Notes under the pieces: generated by a model | Database searches by the model: none | Told to the model about the DNA's origin: nothing | The model's input: the letters and a program-made list of their open reading frames with translations, nothing else | From: Chitinophaga hostae | GTDB taxonomy: Bacteria > Bacteroidota > Bacteroidia > Chitinophagales > Chitinophagaceae | Length of the DNA stretch: 64,000 nt | Direction of reading: 5' to 3' | Assembly: GCF_018224885.1 (NCBI RefSeq) | Contig: NZ_JAGTXB010000013.1 | Span: 62,001-126,000, forward strand | Part shown: positions 46,369 through 54,672 of the stretch, in pieces | Numbering within the stretch: the first letter of the stretch is position 1 | Layout of the letters: every line of letters starts with the position of its first letter | Made by a program: the position numbers and the translations under genes

Positions 46369-49300
46369 TTAAATACCAACTTTTAATGAAAATGTGAATT
46401 GCTTCTGAATAGGCTGCGCTACACCGCCGGCATTGAAGAACTCGGGATCCTGGCCCTGCAGCCTTTTGTCTGCATAGAGCAGCCAGGGATTAATGGCAGC
46501 GGCGCTTACCGCTACGTTGCTTAACCCGGCACGCCTGGTGAGTTCTCCGGGCAGCTGGTAGGTCAGCGACACTGTTTTCAGCCGGATGAAATCACCTTTG
46601 GCCACTCTTTCCGTCGAGTAGTTGTAATTGTTGTAGGGATGAGCGCCGTTGAGCAATATTTGTTCAAAGGCATCCAGTATAGATGGAATATGTGTGGTGC
46701 CTTCATCGCCCGGCATCACCCAGCGATCGTAAAATTCCTTGGGCATGGCATCAAGGTCGGAGTAGCTTGTTTTGAAGGCAGGGTACAAGCGGATCTTATT
46801 GCCAAACTGGTAAGTAAAAAATATATTCAGTGATAAAGCTTTATAGCGGAAAGTATTGGAGAAACCACCGGTAATCGGGGGATCCACCGGACCCTGGTAT
46901 ACGAGGTGACTGGTGTTTAATGATTGCAGGTCTACGTCGGCACTCTTTGCGCCATTTTGATTAATAAATGAAGGAGCGCCTGACTTGGGATCGAGACCGG
47001 TATACTGGAGCGAGAAAAGGCTGTGTACCGGGTACCCTTCTGTGTTACCGCCTTCCGCCACTACGAGGTCAAAGATGCCGGGGATATTTTTTGCGTTGGT
47101 AATTTTGTTGGTGCTGTAACCAAAAGTAGCGTTGGACTTCCAGTTCCAGTCTTTAGTCCGGATGATATCTCCGCCCACCATTATTTCTATACCCTTTGAA
47201 TTCATATCGGCATAGTTGGCGGCTTTAAACATTTCGCCACCGATACCGGAGGTTTTGATGCGGCTGATCAGGTCAAAGCTTTTACGTGTGTAAGCGTCGA
47301 TGCTGAAGTTGAGGCGGTTATTAAAGAATCCGCCGTCGATGCCGATGTTGGTGGTATAGAGTTTTTCCCAGGTGAGATCGTCGTTCTGCAGATGTGACAG
47401 CCGGATAACGGATTCTACTTCAGACAGGTGCGGACGATTGGTATTAACGGTTTGGTATACGATATTGGAATTGGTAGCGGGTCCCATGCTGGCGGTTAAA
47501 CCGTAGCTGGCGCGAAGGGTCAGGTAGTCCAGTTGCCGGATGCGTGCTGCAAAACTTTCCCTGTCTATATTCCAGGAACCGGCAATGCTCCAGGTAGGGA
47601 GCCAGCGGGCTTTTCGGGATTGTCCCAGCCGGTTGGAGCCATCGTAGCGCCCGGTGGCTGTAAAGTTGTATTTATTGTTGTAGGCATAGGTGCTGGTGGC
47701 GTAGAACGCGGCGAAGCGGTCATAGTCCCTGCCCATACCGAAGTAGGGAAAGTTACTTTCTATGGTTTGTTTGAGTATACGATAATCGGTAAAGGTGGCG
47801 CCGCCATTTTCATACTGATAGCCATAGCCGGTGTTGGATGCGTTCTGTCGGTCGGCGTATTTTACCTGTTGTCCTACCAGGACATTCAGCTGATGTTTTT
47901 GTGCGAAGGTGTCGGAGTAGTTGAGTCCGTTGCGGAAGTCGTAGTTCAGCAGCTGGTCTTCTGTGCGGTTATAAAAACCTCCGGCCGGCAGTACTACAAT
48001 CGGCAATGCATCCGGGTTATCGGGGTCACGATATAGAAATTTATTTCTTTCGGCGATGGTGGCGTTGCCGGCTGCGCGGTAGGCATTGGCCATATTGGCA
48101 TTTTCCGTGATCTGGTGTTCCCTGGAAGATTTCACATACCGGATAGCGCCGGTAAATTCGTAGCGGATATTTTTGGTCAGTTTCCAGGTGAGGTCGCCCT
48201 GCAGGCGCAGGTCCATCATGTTGAGGTCGAGATAATTATTTTTGAGTTCGTTGATGATATTGAACGGTGCATAATTTCTTCTGAAGTATTCCAGTCTTCC
48301 GCTTTCGTCATAAGCGGTTAATGTGCGGCTGGTATTAAGCGAGTAGCTGAATGGATTGATGTCAAAATCGCGGTCGTACTGGCCTTCAACCGGGTTGCTG
48401 CTGCGTGTCAGCGCCCCCGGCGCTTTCTGGCGGCGAACGGAAGCCAGTGTGGAGAACCCTGCGGAGAGCCTGTCGGAAAGTTTATAGCTGTTCCGGTAGT
48501 TGAGTGTATAGCGTGTTACTTTATCCGCCAGCGTCCATCCGTTGTCACTAAAAAAACTGGTAGAAAAATACGACTGTGCTTTATCGGTTCCTGATGAGAT
48601 GCTGAGGGAATGTTCCTGCACAAAATTATTCCGGAAGAGGAGGCCAAACCAGTCGGTGTTGGCTTTGGCGTAGCGCAGTAAAAATGCTTTGCGGTGTTCA
48701 GGATCGTTTTCTACGGGAAAGTTACCGTTGTTGTCCGCATCCAGTTGTTCATACAGTTTACCAAATACGCCGATATCGCCCTGGGAAAGTATATCCGAGT
48801 TGAGGATACCTTTTCTTTCCAGTTCGGCCAGTACGGACATTTGTTGTCCGGAGTTCATGATATTGAAGTTGCGGTAGTTGGGTTTCAGCTGCGTACTGAA
48901 GTTGCCGCTGTAGTTAATAACGGGCTTGCCTGCACGGCCTTTTTTGGTGGTGATTACTACCACACCATTCATGGCACGGGCTCCATATAGTGCTGCTGCG
49001 GCAGCGTCTTTAAGAATGTCAAAGCTTTCGATGTCGTTGGAGTTGAGGCCGGCTACTGCAGAACCCAGCAGGGTGGTGGGATCTCCGCTGGAGAGCTGGT
49101 CGTTGGAGATATTGACCACATCTTCCAGTACCACGCCATCTACTACCCACAATGGCTTGTTATCGCCATTGATGGAAGTAGCTCCGCGGATGCGGACTTT
49201 GGGTGCGGTACCAAAAGTACCGGAAACGTTCTGGATGGCTACGCCGGCTACCCGTCCTTCGAGCATGCGGCTCACATCGGTGAGTCCGTCGATTTTTACA

Positions 49301-50010
49301 TCTTCTCCTTTGAGCCTGGTGGCGGCGCCGGAGAATTTTGTTTTATCGATGCTCTGGAAACCGGTGACTACCACCTCCTGCAGCCGGGTAGGCTTTTCTT
49401 TCATCACGATGGTGAGCACGCCGCTTTTGAAGGAAGCAACGCTGATTTCCTCTGTTTTGTAACCGGTGTAGTTAAATACCAGGATGGCATCGTTGGCTAC
49501 TTTTTTGAGTTCAAATACACCCTTTTCGTTGGTGGTGACGCCGCGGGAAGTGCCTTTGATCATGATACTGACACCGGGGAGCAGCTCTTTCTTTTCGTTG
49601 GTAACCATGCCTTTAACATCAGTAACGGGAATGGACATACGCAGTAACGTACCTGTAACTGATAGTGAAGCCGGTTTTTTGCTGTTGTCGTGCTTAATAA
49701 CTACGCGGTCGTACATCACGCTGTAGGAAAGAGCATAGGGCGTCAGCAGTTTGTCGAGCAGGTCGCCTACTTTCTCATTATGCGCATTTACACTTACCTT
49801 ATTCACATCCAGGGCCTCATTGCCTACAAATACAAAGGAAACTTCAGCGAGATTGCCGATTTTTTCCAATGCATCTTTAAGGATGACATTCTTTAGTTCG
49901 ATCGTGATTTTTTTGTCGAGCGCATCCTGCAAGCCGTTTCTGGCATGGGCTTTTGTTACTGCGAGCAGGAGTAGTAAGCAATAAATAAATGAAGTTTTTC
50001 TACGGAACAT
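46369..50010 (-). CDS. SusC/RagA-family TonB-linked transporter with STN signalling domain
   Basis: 1213 residues. Signal peptide ending AHA; STN domain ~30-110 (ITIELKNVILKDALEKIGNL; SYSVMYDRVVIKHD); carboxypeptidase-regulatory-like domain ~135-215 (VKGMVTNEKKELLPGVSIMI); plug from LQEVVVTGFQSIDKTKFSG; barrel ending FTFSLKVGI. The STN domain normally contacts the periplasmic part of a FecR anti-sigma factor when substrate binds, switching on the paired ECF sigma factor; both are encoded directly upstream. It therefore acts as transporter and sensor. Confidence 0.95.
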   Translation of the reverse strand: MFRRKTSFIYCLLLLLAVTKAHARNGLQDALDKKITIELKNVILKDALEKIGNLAEVSFVFVGNEALDVNKVSVNAHNEKVGDLLDKLLTPYALSYSVMYDRVVIKHDNSKKPASLSVTGTLLRMSIPVTDVKGMVTNEKKELLPGVSIMIKGTSRGVTTNEKGVFELKKVANDAILVFNYTGYKTEEISVASFKSGVLTIVMKEKPTRLQEVVVTGFQSIDKTKFSGAATRLKGEDVKIDGLTDVSRMLEGRVAGVAIQNVSGTFGTAPKVRIRGATSINGDNKPLWVVDGVVLEDVVNISNDQLSSGDPTTLLGSAVAGLNSNDIESFDILKDAAAAALYGARAMNGVVVITTKKGRAGKPVINYSGNFSTQLKPNYRNFNIMNSGQQMSVLAELERKGILNSDILSQGDIGVFGKLYEQLDADNNGNFPVENDPEHRKAFLLRYAKANTDWFGLLFRNNFVQEHSLSISSGTDKAQSYFSTSFFSDNGWTLADKVTRYTLNYRNSYKLSDRLSAGFSTLASVRRQKAPGALTRSSNPVEGQYDRDFDINPFSYSLNTSRTLTAYDESGRLEYFRRNYAPFNIINELKNNYLDLNMMDLRLQGDLTWKLTKNIRYEFTGAIRYVKSSREHQITENANMANAYRAAGNATIAERNKFLYRDPDNPDALPIVVLPAGGFYNRTEDQLLNYDFRNGLNYSDTFAQKHQLNVLVGQQVKYADRQNASNTGYGYQYENGGATFTDYRILKQTIESNFPYFGMGRDYDRFAAFYATSTYAYNNKYNFTATGRYDGSNRLGQSRKARWLPTWSIAGSWNIDRESFAARIRQLDYLTLRASYGLTASMGPATNSNIVYQTVNTNRPHLSEVESVIRLSHLQNDDLTWEKLYTTNIGIDGGFFNNRLNFSIDAYTRKSFDLISRIKTSGIGGEMFKAANYADMNSKGIEIMVGGDIIRTKDWNWKSNATFGYSTNKITNAKNIPGIFDLVVAEGGNTEGYPVHSLFSLQYTGLDPKSGAPSFINQNGAKSADVDLQSLNTSHLVYQGPVDPPITGGFSNTFRYKALSLNIFFTYQFGNKIRLYPAFKTSYSDLDAMPKEFYDRWVMPGDEGTTHIPSILDAFEQILLNGAHPYNNYNYSTERVAKGDFIRLKTVSLTYQLPGELTRRAGLSNVAVSAAAINPWLLYADKRLQGQDPEFFNAGGVAQPIQKQFTFSLKVGI

Positions 50011-50419
50011 AAGTATATTTTATTGGTTTCGTTCAGGCCATAGGATCTCCGTTCCGGTTTCTGGCTAAAACCGGGCAATAGACGGACAGCTGCATGCGCA
50101 GGTGTTTTTTAATTGACTGTATGGTGGCTGTCTGTTAGCCGGACAGTAAAGAGTTAATCGGTATCATGTGCGATGCAGTTTTTGGTTGAAAATAATGTTA
50201 CAGTCTATAGCTATGGTAAGTATGGGCAACAGGCAGCCATTTGATTCAATGTGTTGCATTGATCAATCAAGTTAACCAGCATGAAGTGCATTCAGGCTAA
50301 AGGCCACCAGGATAGTATACCAGACTTATAGTGTTTTCTTTCTCAGAACCGGGTTCAGTTTCGTTGATAGCAATTCATTTTGAATATAGTTTGGTTAACG
50401 ATATTTCGGTTGTTTTCGT
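50011..50419. other. intergenic region between fecR-like and SusC genes
   Basis: 409 bases with no supported gene. A hairpin CCGGTTT/AAACCGG (50054-50060 and 50068-50074) lies about 45 nt before the SusC start on the - strand and could be leader structure. This region is the likely target of the cognate ECF sigma factor, but no motif can be assigned. Confidence 0.5.
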
Positions 50420-51427
50420 TTATTTGCAGTTCCCGCCAACAATGATATATCCGTTGCCGGTACTGTCTTTCCTGACTTTGGTATCTAATGAAAAAGCGAT
50501 TAATGCAAGCGCTTTATCTACATCATCTGTTGTATTAAAAGAGCCATAAAATCTGCACTGTGCGGATTGTTGATCTGTTACCACCGGCACGTTATAATAG
50601 CGTTGCAGGTCGGTGGCTACTTTGGATAAAGGGTCTCCTTTGTAAATAAATTTGCCGCTCATTTTCTGTGTAAAAAAACGTACGTCTTCGGTGGCGTCCT
50701 GTAGCTGCAGATCCTGTGATGCCGGGTTGTATACCGCTCCCTTGTTGGCGGTGAGCACCAGTTGCCCGTTTTTATGGGACTGGTTTTCACGGGTATTTAC
50801 CTGCACCATCCCGGATACTACTACTACTCTGGCCATTTTCCCTTCGCGTACTTCCATATTAAAGGAGGTCCCCAATACGGTTGTGTTAATCAGCGAAGAG
50901 GAAATAATAAAAGGATGCTTCGCATCGTGGTTGATTTCAAAAAAGGCTTCTCCCTTTAATACTACTTCCCTGTTCTTGCTGTCGAAGTTTTCCGGATAGC
51001 TGATGCTGGAGGCCTTTTCGAGATGCACCACAGAACCGTCGGGTAACTTCACTGTTTCTCTTGTTGTGGTAGTGGCGAATACCTTTTGTTTTACCCGTTC
51101 CTGTAATAGCATATACCAGGCGGCGCCCGCCAGCAGCAATACCACGGCTGCTGCGGCAATTTTTTGTTTATACAGACGGAATATACCTTTGAAAGAACTA
51201 TCGTTGATGCCTATACGCTGGTGGATATTTTTCAGCATCCGTTCGGACAGGCGTTTGTCTAATATTTGTTTTGCCGTTAACAAGTCGGCTTCAAAATACT
51301 CTGTGGCTGCTGTTTCCAGCTCTGAAAGATCGTTGGCTTCCAGGTAATCCGCCATCCACTCCTGCTCTGCGGCAGTCCAGGTGTCTTTCTTTAACAGTTG
51401 TTTGAGATATTCCTTTCTGTTGGGCAC
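50420..51427 (-). CDS. FecR-family anti-sigma factor
   Basis: 335 residues. Cytoplasmic N-terminal part (~1-85), one membrane helix (~90-112, AAAAVVLLLAGAAWYML), periplasmic FecR domain (TVKLPDGSVVHLEKASSISY; GEAFFEINHDAKHPF; VLGTSFNMEV) and the C-terminal DUF4974 sandwich (GDPLSKVATDLQRYYNVPVV) that contacts the STN domain. The start codon is GTG; no in-frame ATG keeps the N-terminal domain. It holds the ECF sigma factor inactive until SusC signals. Confidence 0.94.
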   Translation of the reverse strand: MPNRKEYLKQLLKKDTWTAAEQEWMADYLEANDLSELETAATEYFEADLLTAKQILDKRLSERMLKNIHQRIGINDSSFKGIFRLYKQKIAAAAVVLLLAGAAWYMLLQERVKQKVFATTTTRETVKLPDGSVVHLEKASSISYPENFDSKNREVVLKGEAFFEINHDAKHPFIISSSLINTTVLGTSFNMEVREGKMARVVVVSGMVQVNTRENQSHKNGQLVLTANKGAVYNPASQDLQLQDATEDVRFFTQKMSGKFIYKGDPLSKVATDLQRYYNVPVVTDQQSAQCRFYGSFNTTDDVDKALALIAFSLDTKVRKDSTGNGYIIVGGNCK

Positions 51428-51544
51428 TAGCGTGATGGTTTAATCTAAATACGCGTGGTTGACAAAAACGGGTGGGTCTTTTCCGGATTTTTTTTGAGAA
51501 ATACAAATATTAATTTAAACATAATATAAAATTCATTGGTTGAA

Positions 51545-52138
51545 TTAGGAATCATGGTAGTTCAGGAATAGCAATAGCAGTACAATATATTTATGGTCCC
51601 CGTTGCGTTGCATATAATCATTCAGTTTGATCATGGCGGCCGATAGATGTTCTTTTACTGTATTCCGGGAGATATTGAGTTCATGGGCTACTTCTTCATA
51701 AGTTTTACCTTCCAGTTTACAGCGGGTAACAATGGTTCTTTTTTTGGGAGATAATTTTGAGATGGCCTGTTCCAGTAAATGATACTGTTCTTCGTCGATG
51801 TTCTTTCGCTCAATGGCTACGGGGTCATCGGCATCGGCCTGGAAGACGTTTTTATGAAAAGCCTGTTCGCGGAGTTTCTTTCTCACGAAAGAAACACACA
51901 TGTTAAAGCTAATCACAAATAGCCATCCGCTGACGGATTGGTCGGGTTGTATGTCCTGTCGCTTTTCCCATAGGCGGGCAAATACGTCCTGCAGGATATC
52001 TTCTGTTACCACCTCATCTTTCACAAACTTGAAAATATTGCGGTACACCGCCTGGTGATATTTCCAGTACAAGGTATCAAAGGCGCTTACTTCATGATTT
52101 TGTAATCGCGTTACTAATTCAGCATCTAGTATATTCAT
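51545..52138 (-). CDS. ECF RNA polymerase sigma factor (Bacteroidetes expansion type)
   Basis: 197 residues. Region 2: FDTLYWKYHQAVYRNIFKFV and DILQDVFARLWEKRQDI. Region 4: KLSPKKRTIVTRCKLEGKTY and EVAHELNISRNTVKEHLSAA. It partners the FecR protein encoded 117 bp downstream and should drive the STN-SusC operon. No exact Bacteroidota housekeeping promoter was found upstream. Confidence 0.94.
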   Translation of the reverse strand: MNILDAELVTRLQNHEVSAFDTLYWKYHQAVYRNIFKFVKDEVVTEDILQDVFARLWEKRQDIQPDQSVSGWLFVISFNMCVSFVRKKLREQAFHKNVFQADADDPVAIERKNIDEEQYHLLEQAISKLSPKKRTIVTRCKLEGKTYEEVAHELNISRNTVKEHLSAAMIKLNDYMQRNGDHKYIVLLLLFLNYHDS

Positions 52139-52581
52139 ATTTCTTCTTTTATATAAATCATATCGTGGAATACAATTTATATGGCTAGAAAAAAGCCAGG
52201 TTTCCCAAAGGCAATGGCCATCAATTCTGCTGTATAAATTAGTAACAAATATTATTATTTAATAAAGAAATTCGTATTAACTATAATTATAAATCGTTAT
52301 AGGCGTATACAGAAGGATAAGCGCAAACAAGGTGGCGTGTTGGTGGAGGGCTGGGAGCGGGTTTAGGGATGAGGCAGGCATTTTTGGTTGCGGCAATTCA
52401 GATAAATATGCCTTTGTTGGGAAAATACGGTTCGCAGTTCTGAGGAGAAATGAATAAATTCTTTCTTTTTTATTTGGAATATGGCTATAATAGAGGTTGT
52501 TCCTTTTTGGATGAACATACTTATTCAGGCATGGGAATTTATTCCGGCTTCTTTGGTAAAAAACTTAAACGTTGTAAATAT
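52139..52581. other. divergent intergenic region
   Basis: 443 bases between the divergently oriented ECF sigma gene and the small + strand lipoprotein. AT-rich near the sigma gene. No gene, hairpin or exact promoter consensus was found. An in-frame ATG at 52450, preceded by GAGGAGAA, could extend the downstream gene. Confidence 0.45.
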
Positions 52582-52968
52582 ATGAGACTGTTAATCCTTA
52601 TATCACTGATCAGTAGTTTTTTAAGCTGTAACCTGGAGAACTCAAAATTTGTACGAAAGAAAATTGATAATAATGACATCTCCATAAAATGGTATTATTA
52701 TAGTTACATCACCAACGGCAGCCCCGACTTTGTAGTCGTGGAAAAAAATGGCAAGGAGAAAGAGATTTACAAAGCAACAGGGACTGTTTTGAATGTGATG
52801 CTGAAAGACCATAACATTGTCCTGAGGACGGTGGGACCATCGGAAAGTATGATATTTACAAAGCATGTAGAGGAAGAAGTATTTGGATATAAGATTACGT
52901 TAGATACTACGGGTACTTATCACGAAAGGAGATTAATACCTGATGGAATAAAAGAAGGATGGTGGTAG
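52582..52968 (+). CDS. small lipoprotein of unknown function
   Basis: 128 residues from the ATG at 52582, chosen because it opens directly into a short signal with lipobox SSFLSC. A longer form from 52450 would add 44 residues before the signal and is less likely. The mature part contains IKWYYYSYITNGSPDFVVVEKNG and ends RRLIPDGIKEGWW. I recognise no family. It stands alone and shares a bidirectional terminator with the convergent B12-riboswitch gene. Confidence 0.6.
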   Translation: MRLLILISLISSFLSCNLENSKFVRKKIDNNDISIKWYYYSYITNGSPDFVVVEKNGKEKEIYKATGTVLNVMLKDHNIVLRTVGPSESMIFTKHVEEEVFGYKITLDTTGTYHERRLIPDGIKEGWW

Positions 52969-52974
52969 AAAAGT

Positions 52975-53013
52975 AAGCGCACCCTTTTTACGCTGACAAA
53001 AAAGGGCACGCTT
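52975..53013. terminator. bidirectional terminator
   Basis: AAGCG, a 2-nt internal loop, then CCCTTTTT pair with AAAAAGGG, the opposing 2-nt loop, then CGCTT. The hairpin lies between the convergent stop codons at 52968 and 53026. T-rich and A-rich stem arms serve both strands. Confidence 0.7.
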
Positions 53014-53025
53014 TATTAATTCATT

Positions 53026-54156
53026 TTATTCATGAAACACCGGCATCGCAGGGAAGAACCATCCGTTATAGGTCAGCGTTTTTTTCAACGTAGCCGTGCT
53101 GGCATCATAGATCAGCACCCTGTTGATACTCCCGGTGAACGATCCGTTCAGCGTAGTCACCACCAGCTCATTCTTCTCTTTATTATACGCAGCGCCTGCA
53201 CCATAGAAATATTGACCGGTTGGCAGCGTAATAAACGGCGTGGTCAGCGACGCAGCGTTGCCAATCACATAGCGGTATAATTGTGTGCCGCCGGCAAAAC
53301 CGTTATTACGCACGATGTATACGGCGCTGTCCTGGGTAGAGGCGGTAATGCCCGCATGGCGCCATGCACCCCATGGCGACGGAACCGTGAATGGCAGTTT
53401 GATAGCGGTACGGGCAAGGGTTGACGGGACAATGCGGATCAATGAATCTGCATTGGTAGCATATACGGCTCCGTCTTTACCCGCAGCAAAAGCGAGATTG
53501 GCAGCGCCGAATTTTTTCACCACGGCATAGGTGCTGCTGTTCAGCGCTACGATACCATCTGTTTGAGATAATACAAAAATATAACCGCCTGCTTTCAGCA
53601 TATCGCCGGTATAACCCGCCACGCCGCTTATTTTGGTGCCTACCGCCAGGGAAGGCAGCGTAATGGGATATACGCCGTCGCTGGCGCTTAACAGGCCATG
53701 TGTAGCATCTACCCCCAGGAATGCATGCCCGTCGTTGCCGGGAAGAGTGGCAATACGACCTGTTTCTACCATGGTGCCGCCATCAGTTACCACGAGCGGG
53801 CCACCGGCCTTTACCACGATGTAGAGTTTGTCGTTGAAGAAGGTGGCAAATTGCAATGTGTTGGAGGGGCCGCCTAATGCACCGGTAGGATTTTCCAGCT
53901 GGTAAACATTTTGAACGAGACTATCGCCGCTGTAGGAATAGAAATGCAGGTCGCCGGTGCCATGGCCAAACCATCCTTCGTTGGCAATAAAGAAACCGTT
54001 CGCATATTTACCGGTGATCAGCGATGCGGTAACACCGGTTTTGCTGTTGGCATCCAGCTTTTGGAGCTGTGACGGCTGCAGTGCATCTTCTTTTTTACAG
54101 GAAGCGACGAATAACGCAAGGGTTACAAATAAAGAGGACAATAACTGTTTTTTCAT
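53026..54156 (-). CDS. beta-propeller lipoprotein under B12 riboswitch control (DUF5074-like, BtuG-like)
   Basis: 376 residues from the ATG at 54156; the frame begins 6 nt earlier with GTG. Lipobox FVASC, then KKEDALQPSQ. The rest is propeller-like: repeated strand blocks such as GKYANGFFIANEGWFGHGTGDL, FNDKLYIVVKAGGPLVV, YIFVLSQTDGIVALN and GAVYATNADSLIRIV. A cobalamin riboswitch with its own promoter precedes the gene and controls nothing else. Family knowledge: BtuG of Bacteroides is a surface propeller lipoprotein that binds cobalamin very tightly and passes it to BtuB. The riboswitch plus fold makes the same role likely here. No btuB is adjacent. Confidence 0.82.
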   Translation of the reverse strand: MKKQLLSSLFVTLALFVASCKKEDALQPSQLQKLDANSKTGVTASLITGKYANGFFIANEGWFGHGTGDLHFYSYSGDSLVQNVYQLENPTGALGGPSNTLQFATFFNDKLYIVVKAGGPLVVTDGGTMVETGRIATLPGNDGHAFLGVDATHGLLSASDGVYPITLPSLAVGTKISGVAGYTGDMLKAGGYIFVLSQTDGIVALNSSTYAVVKKFGAANLAFAAGKDGAVYATNADSLIRIVPSTLARTAIKLPFTVPSPWGAWRHAGITASTQDSAVYIVRNNGFAGGTQLYRYVIGNAASLTTPFITLPTGQYFYGAGAAYNKEKNELVVTTLNGSFTGSINRVLIYDASTATLKKTLTYNGWFFPAMPVFHE

Positions 54157-54344
54157 ATACACGTTGTTTGATTGATGACATACCTTTCCCTGTCCGGATT
54201 TTTGGTCCGGAAAAAAACAACAGCAACTCAGCGCCGTAATGTTAACAGCGTAATGCGCCCAGGGGTAAATAATACTTACACAATAGAAATATAATGCCTG
54301 TTATAGGCTTACATTCCCGGCCTTTCACCCGAAAGCGCTGAATG

Positions 54345-54540
54345 ATTGATCACATCTGGCAGGTCTTCTGGCTTTCCTGCTTTCCCGGGGAACCTTCCCA
54401 TCTGCTGGGCAGGCAGACAGTGGTATGGAGTATCCGGAAAAACGATTCATGTTAATCATGAATGCAGGATCACAGCTACGGGGATAGCTCCGGTATTACA
54501 CCGGATTCCCTTTTAATCCGCCGGAGGCGGAACCAATTGT
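54345..54540 (-). promoter_or_regulatory. cobalamin riboswitch
   Basis: On the - strand the conserved cobalamin aptamer blocks occur in the right order: GGGAATCCGGTG, then GGAGCTATCCCCG and TAGCTGTGA, then CCACTG, GGGAAGG and, at the 3' side, the B12 box GCCAGAAGACCTGCC (54358-54372). About 190 nt separate the aptamer from the propeller gene start. No clear terminator is seen in the expression platform, so control of translation is possible. Confidence 0.93.
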
Positions 54541-54545
54541 GGATG

Positions 54546-54577
54546 CAAACGTACGTGAAGTATCAGTAAAATCCAAA
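54546..54577 (-). promoter_or_regulatory. Bacteroidota-type promoter driving the cobalamin riboswitch
   Basis: Read on the - strand: TTTG (54577-54574), a 20-nt spacer, then TACGTTTG (54553-54546). This is an exact match to the consensus and places the transcript start right at the 5' edge of the aptamer. Confidence 0.82.
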
Positions 54578-54615
54578 AGGAAGGAAGTGGTGCTGCAGGA
54601 CACCGGAGGGTCAAA

Positions 54616-54651
54616 AACAAAAAGGTGTTTCTTTTGAAACACCTTTTTGTT
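54616..54651 (-). terminator. intrinsic terminator of the permease-to-aldehyde-dehydrogenase operon
   Basis: A 16-bp perfect stem (AACAAAAAGGTGTTTC / GAAACACCTTTTTGTT) with a TTTT loop, 21 nt beyond the aldehyde dehydrogenase stop. The - strand exit reads TTTTTGACC. Confidence 0.9.
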
Positions 54652-54672
54652 TTATAAAGTATCCGGATCAAA

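Noticed and set aside
52139..52300. TAATATTTG near 52256 on the - strand as a sigma-gene promoter, with a similar string near 51510 before the FecR gene
   Set aside because: The spacing inside the -7 element is one base too long and no TTTG lies at the right distance.
54180..54220. TCCGGA inverted repeat as the riboswitch terminator
   Set aside because: On the - strand the T-run comes before rather than after the hairpin, so it is not an intrinsic terminator for the propeller gene.
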